Positions 1 through 6,669 are shown, counted from the stretch's first letter. The stretch is DNA of 6,669 nucleotides from Oscillospiraceae bacterium (GCA_022508725.1 JAFLUR010000127.1:1-6669); one strand, 5' to 3'. Numbers and translations: made by a program. Notes: a model not told the origin generated them from the sequence alone.

Positions 1-225
1 GCACTCCTCAAACTTCGGCGCGGTTTCATTTACTAAATCGTCAAAGACGCATTTTTTATTTTTCATGCAGGAATTGCAAGCTATGCATCCACGGATATCT
101 TTACTTCCTATTTGCATTATTTCCGTTTCAATACCTTCTTCATGAAAAATCTTTTCCATCTCATTCAAGGCAATATATGTGTTTCCGTTTGCCCGAGGGC
201 TGCCGTTAATCATTAATACTTTCAT
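1..225 (-). CDS. Flavodoxin-family NAD(P)H-dependent oxidoreductase, iron-sulfur flavoprotein-like (N-terminal part)
   Basis: This is the first 75 codons of a gene that runs off the low-coordinate edge. The ATG at 225-223 begins MKVLMINGSPRANGNT, the FMN phosphate-binding loop (GSPRxxGNT, about residues 8-16) of the NADPH-dependent FMN reductase/flavodoxin-like fold. Residues 47-59 carry four cysteines spaced C-x2-C-x2-C-x5-C, followed by VFDD. That spacing fits the compact cluster-binding motif of iron-sulfur flavoproteins (C-x2-C-x2-C-x4-7-C), so a 4Fe-4S cluster next to FMN is possible but inferred. Proteins of this family are soluble cytoplasmic electron carriers or reductases; the substrate cannot be told. 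The start is supported by AGGAGGA ten bases upstream. It lies 31 bases after the stop of an aldo/keto reductase remnant, suggesting that the two once formed a redox operon. The C-terminal part is not visible. Confidence 0.88.
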   Translation of the reverse strand, partial: MKVLMINGSPRANGNTYIALNEMEKIFHEEGIETEIMQIGSKDIRGCIACNSCMKNKKCVFDDLVNETAPKFEEC

Positions 226-234
226 TATATTTAT

Positions 235-241
235 TCCTCCT
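235..241 (-). promoter_or_regulatory. Ribosome binding site of the flavodoxin-family gene
   Basis: On the minus strand AGGAGGA precedes the ATG at 225, with an A/T-rich spacer of about 9-10 bases. This is a near-perfect Shine-Dalgarno match and fixes the start. I found no convincing sigma-70 type promoter between this gene and the upstream restriction genes, so it may be read from upstream transcription. Confidence 0.8.
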
Positions 242-256
242 GCTTTATTACTTAAT

Positions 257-433
257 TTAGTTATTCTCCATCAAAGCTCCTACAATCCGGTGCGGTATAT
301 ATGCTTCTTCCAAATAAGCAATATCATCCGCCGTCAATTTAATATCAAGCGCGCCTGTGGCGTCATAAAAATATTTTGCTTTTGTTGCGTCGATTAGTGT
401 AATAACTTGAGATATCCCCAGTTTTTTACAAAT
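257..433 (-). pseudogene. C-terminal remnant of an aldo/keto reductase
   Basis: The minus strand is open for 58 codons from 433 to a TAA at 259-257, but has no usable start and begins directly after the TAG of the DUF262 gene. The translation contains KKLGISQVITLIDATKAKYF, then TGALDIKLTADDIAYLEEAY and IPHRIVGAL. This matches my knowledge of the C-terminus of bacterial aldo/keto reductases, which typically read LGIS..QVALAWLL....P.IGATK......ALD.KLT.EEIAYLEE.YVPH..VG. Here the helix between SQV and the IGATK-like segment is missing, roughly a dozen residues, and IGATK has become IDATK. The fragment therefore lacks the TIM-barrel body, has an internal deletion and should be non-functional. The NADPH-binding or catalytic core is nowhere in the window. 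It most likely marks where the restriction island replaced or interrupted the reductase gene. Family assignment is from memory of motifs, not from a search. Confidence 0.75.
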
Positions 434-2962
434 CTAATCACGGAATAAATACGGAACAATTACGTCATAGAATTTTTTACTCCATTCAGCATGAAAACGA
501 GCCATTTGCAGCCAATCAACTTCATTTTCAATACTCACATTATCCAATTGACAATAGACCTTTGAAGACTTTATTTCATCACTGCGGCTCCATATCAGAT
601 TAGTTCCTAATTTTGTCTCTATTTCAGATTTATGAGTTAATAAATCATCAAACGCTCTCTTATTGGTTTCTTTATCAGCTTTGCCGAAATACATCTCAAC
701 TCGCGCAGCGTCATAGTTTGCAACACAACAAATATTGAAACCATTAATACCAAAGAAACCGTTAATCCAGTTTTCTTTCGAAGGATTAACATTATTGAAT
801 ATCTTATCACCATGAGCTTCATGAATCAGCTTTAAAGCGTATGTCCAGTATTTTCTGCGAAGTTCATAACGTGTTCCTGTTTCTTTCTCAACATTTTCAT
901 TTTCATCACGCAGATAAAATACCAAATCGGCAGGATCAGCACCATAGAGATTAAATATTCTGCTCAATACAAAAAGCTTACTTTGGGTATTGGTATTTGT
1001 AAATACATAAATCCCATCGCCAATCTCCACACTCTTTAAAAAATCCCCTTTATTCATACTAAAATGCACCGCAATGCTGTCTTCGCTTGATATTGCCAAT
1101 TTAGTTATTACCGTCTTATCCTCAGCATATAGTATTTGCAATACTTTTTGATACATCTCTACCCAGCTTGTAACCGGCTGTTCTGTATTTTTGTAACTGA
1201 ATTGCGCAATTAATCTACCTCTTAATTCCACATCATCCGCAAGCGTATGGGAATCCAACTGATTTTCAACAGGTTTGAATACGGTAGACGGTAACGGCCA
1301 AATCTCAAGAGCACGTTCTGTTAAATAACCGCTTCGTTCTTCCAACTCCGACAATGTCCATTTATCCTTTTTGGCAATATAGGTGTTCATACGAATACCG
1401 CTGGCATCAAAACCATTTTTCATTGTCTTCTTTTCTTCAAACGAACTGTTACTGTATTTGGAATTATATGCTGTCAGAGTAAGATTAGCAATCCTGTGTA
1501 ACCACAGTTCATGAATCTGCTCATAATCCGTTCCGAGTTCGTTTATCCATGCGGGCGTCAAATGCTGCGGCATAATATGTTCAACGGAATATGTCCCGTC
1601 ATCACAGTGACGGTATACATCCTTATCTTCAACAGTTCCATGGTTCTCCAATCGTTCCAATATGTATATTTTATTTTTACTGTTCATCCGATAAATTTGG
1701 CGTTCCGCAAAAGCTGCCGTAAATTCCTCGTCGCGAGGAAATCCGGCGCGTTCCTTCTTGGATAAAAGCGCGTATTTGAATTTTGCGACATAGTTATCAT
1801 CGGTTCCGTCATACCGGATTATTTCCCGATGCAGCATTAAGAAAACTTTATTAAGCGAGTTTGTGGGCAGATCGCAAACGGTTCTTCTGAATATATAGCT
1901 TTCCGTCGTTAAGAATATATCCGTCACCTGTGAAATGTCCGATTTTTTTTCATCATATAACCTTAACACTTCAAGGAAAAACGGTCTTGTAACGGTTGTC
2001 TCCAGACGATTTAATCTGTATATACAAGCATTTAATTCTTTGCTGTCCGTTCCGCCGCTTAATAATATTTTATATCTGTTTGCATATGCAAGCATTTCTT
2101 CGAGTAATTCTTTTGTTTGTATTTTTGACAAGTCAACATATTCTTTAAAATTCAAATAAATACGTTTCTGTGAAGGAATTACCCCCTGTTTTACGCTTAA
2201 ATAATCACGAATATACGAGCTGACGTCATATTGAGTACATTCCTCTATTTTGTTCCAATACTTTTCATAATACTTACTCTGCAAATCCGCGGGAAGTCCC
2301 ATAAGTATAAAATTCCTGATTTTATCGCCCTCGCTTAAATCAAGTCCTGTTGAATTAAGGCTTTCAAAAATCAACTGAGGATTATCGTCATCGGTCAATA
2401 CAATATTAATAATTTCAAGTCTGCAAACAGCGTCAAATAACCGGTCAACAGTAACCTCCTGTTTCTGTATGCGTTCATAAAAATAATTGTAATTAGTCGT
2501 TAAATTTGACCCCTTGATATGTTCATTTTCATTATCAAACAGTTTTCCAAAAGCTTTTTGATCATTCTTCACATGCTTCAGCTTAATACGCGTCTCTTGC
2601 GGTTGGTATTTATCTACAAGAAAATCCTCATATATCTGATTAGCCAAAGAGGGATCTTCCGATATAATTATACCCTGAGACATTAAATTATACATAGCCA
2701 AAAACAGCAGCGATACCGTTGTCAACCGCTGTTGACCGTCTATAATCATCCATTCGGTATTACGACCGCTTGGATTATATACAGAAACAATGCTGCCAAA
2801 GAAATGGCTCCTACTCTTATTTTTTATTACTTTAAGCAGGTCCTCATAAAGCTGTTTACAATTCTCCGTTTTCCAATCGTAATTTCTTTGGTATACCGGA
2901 ATAATAAAACGCTTTTTGGAGCCTTCCATATACTCTATCAATCTGCACTCTGAACCTTTCAT
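434..2962 (-). CDS. GmrSD-like type IV restriction protein: DUF262 + DUF1524 (HNH) + DUF4268-like
   Basis: An 842-residue single-chain relative of the GmrSD type IV restriction enzymes, which cut modified (for example glucosylated hydroxymethylcytosine) phage DNA using NTP hydrolysis. The N-terminal DUF262 (GmrS-like) domain has IPVYQRNYDW at residues 21-30, the nucleotide-handling motif DGQQRLTT at 75-82 and FESLNSTG at 199-206. The DUF1524 (GmrD-like) HNH nuclease has EHIMP at 461-465, ANLTLT at 492-497 and YNSKYSN at 499-505, so the catalytic residues look intact. Residues about 590-690 form a segment I cannot assign, and about 695-838 resemble DUF4268 (from LRRKYWTYAL to the terminal FYDVIVPYL). 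The ATG at 2962 follows a strong ribosome binding site. It sits 72 bases after hsdR on the same strand, so it is probably in the same operon. No transmembrane segment or signal peptide is seen. The DNA modification recognised cannot be inferred. A DUF262-type sensor of phosphorothioate DNA (SspE-like) is an alternative role. Confidence 0.9.
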   Translation of the reverse strand: MKGSECRLIEYMEGSKKRFIIPVYQRNYDWKTENCKQLYEDLLKVIKNKSRSHFFGSIVSVYNPSGRNTEWMIIDGQQRLTTVSLLFLAMYNLMSQGIIISEDPSLANQIYEDFLVDKYQPQETRIKLKHVKNDQKAFGKLFDNENEHIKGSNLTTNYNYFYERIQKQEVTVDRLFDAVCRLEIINIVLTDDDNPQLIFESLNSTGLDLSEGDKIRNFILMGLPADLQSKYYEKYWNKIEECTQYDVSSYIRDYLSVKQGVIPSQKRIYLNFKEYVDLSKIQTKELLEEMLAYANRYKILLSGGTDSKELNACIYRLNRLETTVTRPFFLEVLRLYDEKKSDISQVTDIFLTTESYIFRRTVCDLPTNSLNKVFLMLHREIIRYDGTDDNYVAKFKYALLSKKERAGFPRDEEFTAAFAERQIYRMNSKNKIYILERLENHGTVEDKDVYRHCDDGTYSVEHIMPQHLTPAWINELGTDYEQIHELWLHRIANLTLTAYNSKYSNSSFEEKKTMKNGFDASGIRMNTYIAKKDKWTLSELEERSGYLTERALEIWPLPSTVFKPVENQLDSHTLADDVELRGRLIAQFSYKNTEQPVTSWVEMYQKVLQILYAEDKTVITKLAISSEDSIAVHFSMNKGDFLKSVEIGDGIYVFTNTNTQSKLFVLSRIFNLYGADPADLVFYLRDENENVEKETGTRYELRRKYWTYALKLIHEAHGDKIFNNVNPSKENWINGFFGINGFNICCVANYDAARVEMYFGKADKETNKRAFDDLLTHKSEIETKLGTNLIWSRSDEIKSSKVYCQLDNVSIENEVDWLQMARFHAEWSKKFYDVIVPYLFRD

Positions 2963-2968
2963 CGGATA

Positions 2969-2976
2969 CTCCTCCT
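2969..2976 (-). promoter_or_regulatory. Ribosome binding site of the DUF262/DUF1524 gene
   Basis: The minus strand reads AGGAGGAG followed by a six-base spacer (TATCCG) and the ATG at 2962. This is a full-strength Shine-Dalgarno site, so the gene has its own translation initiation rather than depending on coupling to hsdR 72 bases upstream. Confidence 0.82.
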
Positions 2977-3034
2977 ACTAACATAATTTCTTATAATCCT
3001 GAATAATCCGTTCAATATAATTTATTGCCATCCC
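2977..3034 (-). other. Short spacer between hsdR and the DUF262 gene
   Basis: This A/T-rich spacer holds no convincing terminator hairpin and no well-spaced -35/-10 pair; a TTGAAC and a TATAAG are present but only about 14 bases apart. A 17-codon reading frame (3031-2978, MAINYIERIIQDYKKLC) fills most of it. That frame has no Shine-Dalgarno sequence at a workable distance, so I do not call it a gene. Absence of a terminator supports co-transcription of hsdR and the DUF262 gene. Confidence 0.5.
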
Positions 3035-6000
3035 CTATGCCGCGGCATTCATATTTATCCGATCGATAACATCACGAATACCCAACCATACAGATGAATC
3101 GGTAAATATTTCAACTATGCTGCCCCTGTCCGTAAACGGTGCTTCCTGCAATACGGACAGATCCTTCATCAATCCGTTATGAACAATGTATTCGACTATT
3201 TGATTAACAAAATAAATCTGTTTCTCGTCAAAATTTGCATTGTCCAAAAATTCCGAAAACGCTTCTTTCGCGGCATTCATATCAAGACCCACGATCTCAC
3301 GCACAAATTCACCGAGCGGTTTTTCGCCGTATTCGGCGGCATACTGCTCTTTTGTGCCTACCTCGCTCCACAAAATCTTTTCAAGCTCCGAAATATCGTC
3401 TTTGTTAAGCGGCATATTTCTTTTAAGCTTTGCAATTGCGCTGTTATCCTGATGTTGCCTTACATAGTATTCCGCTTTTGCCTTGTAATTTTTAAGATCG
3501 TCATTTTCAAGATCGGATTCGTTCCATTCCAATGACAGAATATCATCACTGAAATCGGTATCGTATCTCGACCCGTTTTGCGGAATGTATTTCATTAAAT
3601 TTCTCAAAGATACGCGGATATTCTCAAATTCATTTATTCCGCAGCCGTCCAAATAATCCGTATGCAGAATTTTATTGATAATTTCGGACTTTGCGGTTAT
3701 TTCGGGTATGTTCGCAACCCCCGCAATACCGCCGACTCTTTTAAGCAAATCGCTTTTGTGTCTGCCGTATTTCTTCCCCGCAAGATACGCAAGCTCAATA
3801 CCGTACATAAGCGCGTCAAAGCGCACGGCGCTCGCCTCATCCTTATCGGGAATAATCAAAGGCGCAAGCTCCTCTTTGATTTTCAAAGTATCCTCGTATG
3901 TAAGAGACTTGTAATTTTCCTCGTCGGCATAAAACTCTACATATTTCAAATGCTGTCTTACCGCAAAATTTTCTTTATTGAGTTCGCGCACCTTTGCCGC
4001 TGTTTCGGAAACCAGACTTTTGCGAAAACTTATCAAATCATCGGTTTGATACGCAATATCCTGCAATTTATAAATAATCTGCACTTTCAGATCGAATATC
4101 GCGCTTTGGAGTGCCATTTGATTTGCGGTCGGCTTACCTTCGCTCATTCTGAAAAATTCAAAATTATTGCAAAAATCAAAAATGTAAAACTTGTCTTTAT
4201 CCTTTCCGTCTGAAAGTCCCTCACAAAGACGCGTACCTCTGCCTATCATCTGCCAAAATTTCGCCTTGCTCATGACCTTTTTAAAAAATACAAGATTCAC
4301 AACCTCCGGCACGTCTATGCCCGTATCGAGCATATCAACGGAAATTGCAATCTGCGGCATATTTTTCGGTTCGGAAAATTCATCGATTAAGCTTTGCGCA
4401 TAATTTATCTTATTGTCAATCACCTTTGCAAAATCTTTAAGATGCGGATATTCGCCGGTGAATACTTCAAGTATTTTTTCCGCATGATTATGGTTTTTTG
4501 CAAAAATAATCGTTTTTCCGAGCTTTGTGCCGTAATCTATCTTTATTCCGTTATTCATAAGCACATCAAGCACCTTGCGGATTGTATCACGGTTAAATAT
4601 CCATTCATTAAGGGCGGACGAGTTTATTCTCTCGGGGATTTCGCCGTTTTCGTCCGCGAACAAATTCTCGTATTCCTCTTTTTCATCTTCCGTCAAATCC
4701 TCATAAGTAATACCTTGTTCCATAAATTTAAGCTTGGATTCCACCTGCACAAAATCCACCAGATACCCGTCATTTACCGCCTGCGCCAGATCGTAACCGT
4801 AGGTGGGAACGCCGTTTTCAAGCTCAAATATTTCGTATGTGTTTTTATCGATTTGGTCCTTGGGCGTTGCGGTAAGACCGACAAGCGGTGCGTCAAAATA
4901 ATTAAAAATATCTCTGTATTTATTGTAAACGGAACGGTGCGCCTCGTCGCATATCAAAAGGTCAAAATGCCCGCTTGTAAACAGCTTTCCCTCATCGTCC
5001 TTTACATTATCGATACAGTTGTACATGGTCTGATATGTCGAAAAAACGCAATGCGCGGTAAGGTTGTCCTTTTCTTCGCACAGATTTGTCGTCGATAATT
5101 CGGGAAACAGTTTTGTAAATTGACGTTTTGCCTGTTTAACGAGAGATTTTCTATCCGCAAGAAAAAGTATATTTTTTACCCACTCGTGTTCCGAAAGTAT
5201 CTTACACAAGGCAATGACCGTTCTCGTTTTGCCCGAACCGGTTGCCATAACCAAAAGCGCTTTTCTGCGTTTTTTTGCGTCAAACGCATTGCAGACCGCC
5301 TTGATTGCGCCCTCCTGATAATAACGTCCCGCAATGCTCTTATCCACCGACGCATTTTTAAGGCTTGTACTCACCATGCGGAGATTAAACAGCTTCTCCA
5401 AATCTCGCTTAGAGTAAATATTCGCAACCTTGCGTTCGGGATACTTACCGTCGTCTATCCTTGTGTCAAAACCGTTTGTCAAAAATATTACGGGGCGTCT
5501 GCCGTACCGGTTTTCCAGAATATCGGCATAAAGCTTTGCCTGCTGTCTGCCCTCAGACACATCCTTGCAGGTACGCTTTGCCTCAATAATAGCCAAAGGC
5601 GTTCCGGTATCGTCATACAAAACATAATCGGCGCGACCGACTCCGGACTTGTTCGGCATACCGGGAAGCGGAACTTCATCTATCCGGTTTTTCCCCTTGA
5701 CCCAGCCTACGTCTTCAAGCATGACGTCGATATATTCTTTTCGTGTTTCAAATTCCGATATGTCAAGCGGTTTCGGGACATATCTCGGTTGCTGCTCGGC
5801 GCGTCTTGCGGTAAGCTCTTCCTTTAACGCCTTATTCTCCGCCAGCAGCTTTTCAAAATCAAGTTCTTTTTGTTCGACTGTAACATGTTCGCTATGCTTA
5901 TTGAGAAGTGCGGCGTCAAACGGCTTTGACTTATAATTTCTTACATAACAGCACGCGATAAAGTCCATAAATATGTAAAGGTTTTCTATACACAGCTTTG

Positions 6001-6319
6001 CCTTTTCCAAAGAAATTTTCTTTGAGTCATGAGCGGCGATATTGCCTGTCTTTCGGATAAAATTCATTCGTTTGTATAAATCGTCGTCAATACCGGAGCG
6101 AAATTCGTCGGTACTCATAAGACAATTCAATGTCGTATCATACGGTATTTTCAAATTATCGTCCACCGAGTACATCCATTTTATCGCAAATTCCATCGCC
6201 CTGCGGCAGTTCAGAACCGACGCCGCAAGGTCAATGTGTAGTATTTTCTCGGCGGAAACAGCTGCATCCGCAAACGCGTCAAACCGCGGATCGGATTTTA
6301 AAAAATCAAAGTTTGTCAC
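3035..6319 (-). CDS. hsdR: Type I restriction endonuclease subunit R (HsdR), DUF4145-containing
   Basis: HsdR is the motor and nuclease subunit of a type I restriction complex; with HsdM and HsdS it translocates unmethylated DNA and cuts it. Numbered from the GTG at 6319 (1094 residues), a DUF4145 domain covers about 15-125 (RRAMEFAIKW, RKTGNIAAH). A charged heptad-like helix lies at about 145-177. The PD-(D/E)xK nuclease shows GRADYVLYD (D231), IEAK (E246, K248) and the Q-x3-Y motif near 259-264. The SF2 translocase shows ATGSGKT at 359-365, DEAH at 458-461, LTATP near 482-486, DTGIDVP near 665-671 and QMIGRGTRL at 690-698. The remainder resembles the EcoEI-type HsdR C-terminal region. All key residues appear intact and the length is normal for the family. 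A GTG at 6328 is possible, but GAGGTGA sits 5 bases before the GTG at 6319 and homologues typically begin TNFDFLKSDP. It overlaps the DUF559 gene by 14 bases. HsdM and HsdS are not in the window. Confidence 0.92.
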   Translation of the reverse strand: MTNFDFLKSDPRFDAFADAAVSAEKILHIDLAASVLNCRRAMEFAIKWMYSVDDNLKIPYDTTLNCLMSTDEFRSGIDDDLYKRMNFIRKTGNIAAHDSKKISLEKAKLCIENLYIFMDFIACCYVRNYKSKPFDAALLNKHSEHVTVEQKELDFEKLLAENKALKEELTARRAEQQPRYVPKPLDISEFETRKEYIDVMLEDVGWVKGKNRIDEVPLPGMPNKSGVGRADYVLYDDTGTPLAIIEAKRTCKDVSEGRQQAKLYADILENRYGRRPVIFLTNGFDTRIDDGKYPERKVANIYSKRDLEKLFNLRMVSTSLKNASVDKSIAGRYYQEGAIKAVCNAFDAKKRRKALLVMATGSGKTRTVIALCKILSEHEWVKNILFLADRKSLVKQAKRQFTKLFPELSTTNLCEEKDNLTAHCVFSTYQTMYNCIDNVKDDEGKLFTSGHFDLLICDEAHRSVYNKYRDIFNYFDAPLVGLTATPKDQIDKNTYEIFELENGVPTYGYDLAQAVNDGYLVDFVQVESKLKFMEQGITYEDLTEDEKEEYENLFADENGEIPERINSSALNEWIFNRDTIRKVLDVLMNNGIKIDYGTKLGKTIIFAKNHNHAEKILEVFTGEYPHLKDFAKVIDNKINYAQSLIDEFSEPKNMPQIAISVDMLDTGIDVPEVVNLVFFKKVMSKAKFWQMIGRGTRLCEGLSDGKDKDKFYIFDFCNNFEFFRMSEGKPTANQMALQSAIFDLKVQIIYKLQDIAYQTDDLISFRKSLVSETAAKVRELNKENFAVRQHLKYVEFYADEENYKSLTYEDTLKIKEELAPLIIPDKDEASAVRFDALMYGIELAYLAGKKYGRHKSDLLKRVGGIAGVANIPEITAKSEIINKILHTDYLDGCGINEFENIRVSLRNLMKYIPQNGSRYDTDFSDDILSLEWNESDLENDDLKNYKAKAEYYVRQHQDNSAIAKLKRNMPLNKDDISELEKILWSEVGTKEQYAAEYGEKPLGEFVREIVGLDMNAAKEAFSEFLDNANFDEKQIYFVNQIVEYIVHNGLMKDLSVLQEAPFTDRGSIVEIFTDSSVWLGIRDVIDRINMNAAA

Positions 6320-6669
6320 AATTCTCACCTCTCGATTTAATATAGTTATCTATTTCGGTACATACGCCTTTAAAATTCTTATCAATGTCATTATTTGAAA
6401 ATCTCAATACCCGCAGATTATATCTGCTTAAAAGAGCGGTTCTTTCATCATCATAAGCCTTGCCTTGCTCCGTATAGTGCTGTGAGCCGTCCAATTCAAT
6501 CACTAATTTTGCTTTATGACAATAGAAATCAACGATAAACCCTCCTATTGCTTTTTGGCGCTGAAACCTTATCGGGTATTTACTGAGAAAATCATACCAC
6601 AAATGTTTTTCTTGCGGTGTTGCGAATTTCCGCAATTCCTTTGCTCTCGGAATCAGATTTTTATTGTAC
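6306..6669 (-). CDS. DUF559 endonuclease-domain protein (Vsr-like fold), 5' end outside the window
   Basis: The frame is open from the window edge (first full codon 6668-6666) to a TGA at 6308-6306, giving 120 visible residues. The visible start YNKNLIPRAKELRKFATPQE and then KHLWYDFLSKYPIRFQRQ match the usual N-terminus of DUF559 proteins (YNKxLxPxAxxLRxxMTxxExxLW), so only a few residues should be missing. A TTG at 6635 is an internal leucine, not the start. The core holds FIVDFYC (D47), AKLVIELDGSQHY (E59, D60, H64) and a C-terminal RVLRFSN strand. This is the catalytic pattern of the family related to very-short-patch repair (Vsr) endonucleases. The biochemical role of these small proteins is unproven; they are often seen beside restriction genes. 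Here it overlaps hsdR by 14 bases, arguing for co-expression with the type I system. It could be a nuclease accessory to restriction or a passenger repair enzyme. Confidence 0.88.
   Translation of the reverse strand, partial: YNKNLIPRAKELRKFATPQEKHLWYDFLSKYPIRFQRQKAIGGFIVDFYCHKAKLVIELDGSQHYTEQGKAYDDERTALLSRYNLRVLRFSNNDIDKNFKGVCTEIDNYIKSRGENCDKL
6325..6332 (-). promoter_or_regulatory. Ribosome binding site deciding the hsdR start
   Basis: The minus strand reads AGAGGTGA, then five bases, then GTG at 6319-6317. The other candidate GTG (6328-6326) lies inside this purine-rich site and has only AGAG immediately before it, which is too close. The site is inside the 3' end of the DUF559 gene, so translation of the two genes is likely coupled. 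Confidence 0.65.

Noticed and set aside
179..397. Plus-strand 72-codon open frame
   Set aside because: It is antisense to the flavodoxin-family start and the aldo/keto reductase remnant, has no Shine-Dalgarno sequence, and gives a low-complexity hydrophobic translation.
2983..3020. Possible promoter (TTGAAC ... TATAAG, minus strand) ahead of the DUF262 gene
   Set aside because: The spacing is about 14 bases instead of 16-18 and the -10 match is weak, so an internal promoter is not supported.
2978..3031. 17-codon minus-strand frame MAINYIERIIQDYKKLC between hsdR and the DUF262 gene
   Set aside because: GGGG abuts the ATG with no workable ribosome binding spacing, and I know no family for the peptide. 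It is probably a chance frame in the spacer.
3037..3048. Perfect 12-base palindrome ATGCCGCGGCAT overlapping the hsdR stop codon
   Set aside because: It has no loop and no following U-run, so it is not a terminator. It is explained by the Ala-Ala-Ala-stop codons.
3041..3282. 14-base direct repeat CGCGGCATTCATAT at 3041-3054 and 3269-3282
   Set aside because: Both copies encode Met-Asn-Ala-Ala within hsdR, and the surrounding protein looks normal for the family at both places, so chance reuse of codons is the simplest explanation.
4394..5827. Two long plus-strand open frames (4394-5098 and 5120-5827) and another at 3662-4213
   Set aside because: They lie fully antisense to hsdR, whose minus-strand frame shows complete helicase and nuclease motifs. 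Their translations are rich in hydrophobic, Cys and His residues typical of reverse-strand shadows and show no domain I recognise.

Overview
The window looks like a chromosomal segment from a low-to-moderate GC Gram-positive bacterium, most likely in the Clostridia. The grounds are strong AGGAGG-type ribosome binding sites, A/T-rich codon use and a clostridial-looking flavodoxin-type reductase. This is a judgement from family resemblance, not a database result. Every gene I can support lies on the minus strand, so transcription runs from high to low coordinates.

In order of transcription: (1) 6669-6306, a DUF559 (Vsr-like fold) endonuclease-domain protein, cut at its 5' end by the window edge. 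(2) 6319-3035, a large type I restriction subunit R (HsdR) with DUF4145, PD-(D/E)xK nuclease, SF2 translocase and a C-terminal helical region; it probably starts at the GTG at 6319 and overlaps gene 1 by 14 bases. (3) 2962-434, a single-chain GmrSD-like type IV restriction protein with DUF262, DUF1524 (HNH) and a C-terminal DUF4268-like domain, 72 bases downstream of hsdR behind a strong Shine-Dalgarno site. (4) 433-257, a decayed, start-less C-terminal remnant of an aldo/keto reductase that begins right after the stop codon of gene 3. (5) 225-1, the N-terminal 75 codons of a flavodoxin-family NAD(P)H reductase with a compact four-cysteine motif, cut at its 3' end by the window edge.

Genes 1-3 form one tightly packed restriction operon carrying three unrelated nuclease folds: Vsr-like, PD-(D/E)xK and HNH. 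HsdR needs HsdM and HsdS partners; neither is in the window, and because downstream sequence returns to metabolic genes they should lie upstream of 6669. The reductase remnant and the flavodoxin gene look like the pre-existing chromosome, with the remnant marking one edge of the restriction island. I see no convincing rho-independent terminator between the defence genes and the reductase region. No tRNA, rRNA, CRISPR array, insertion sequence or transposase gene was recognised. No gene-free stretch reaches 300 bases. The components belong to known families; the notable points are the arrangement, the domain composition of gene 3 and the preserved island boundary.
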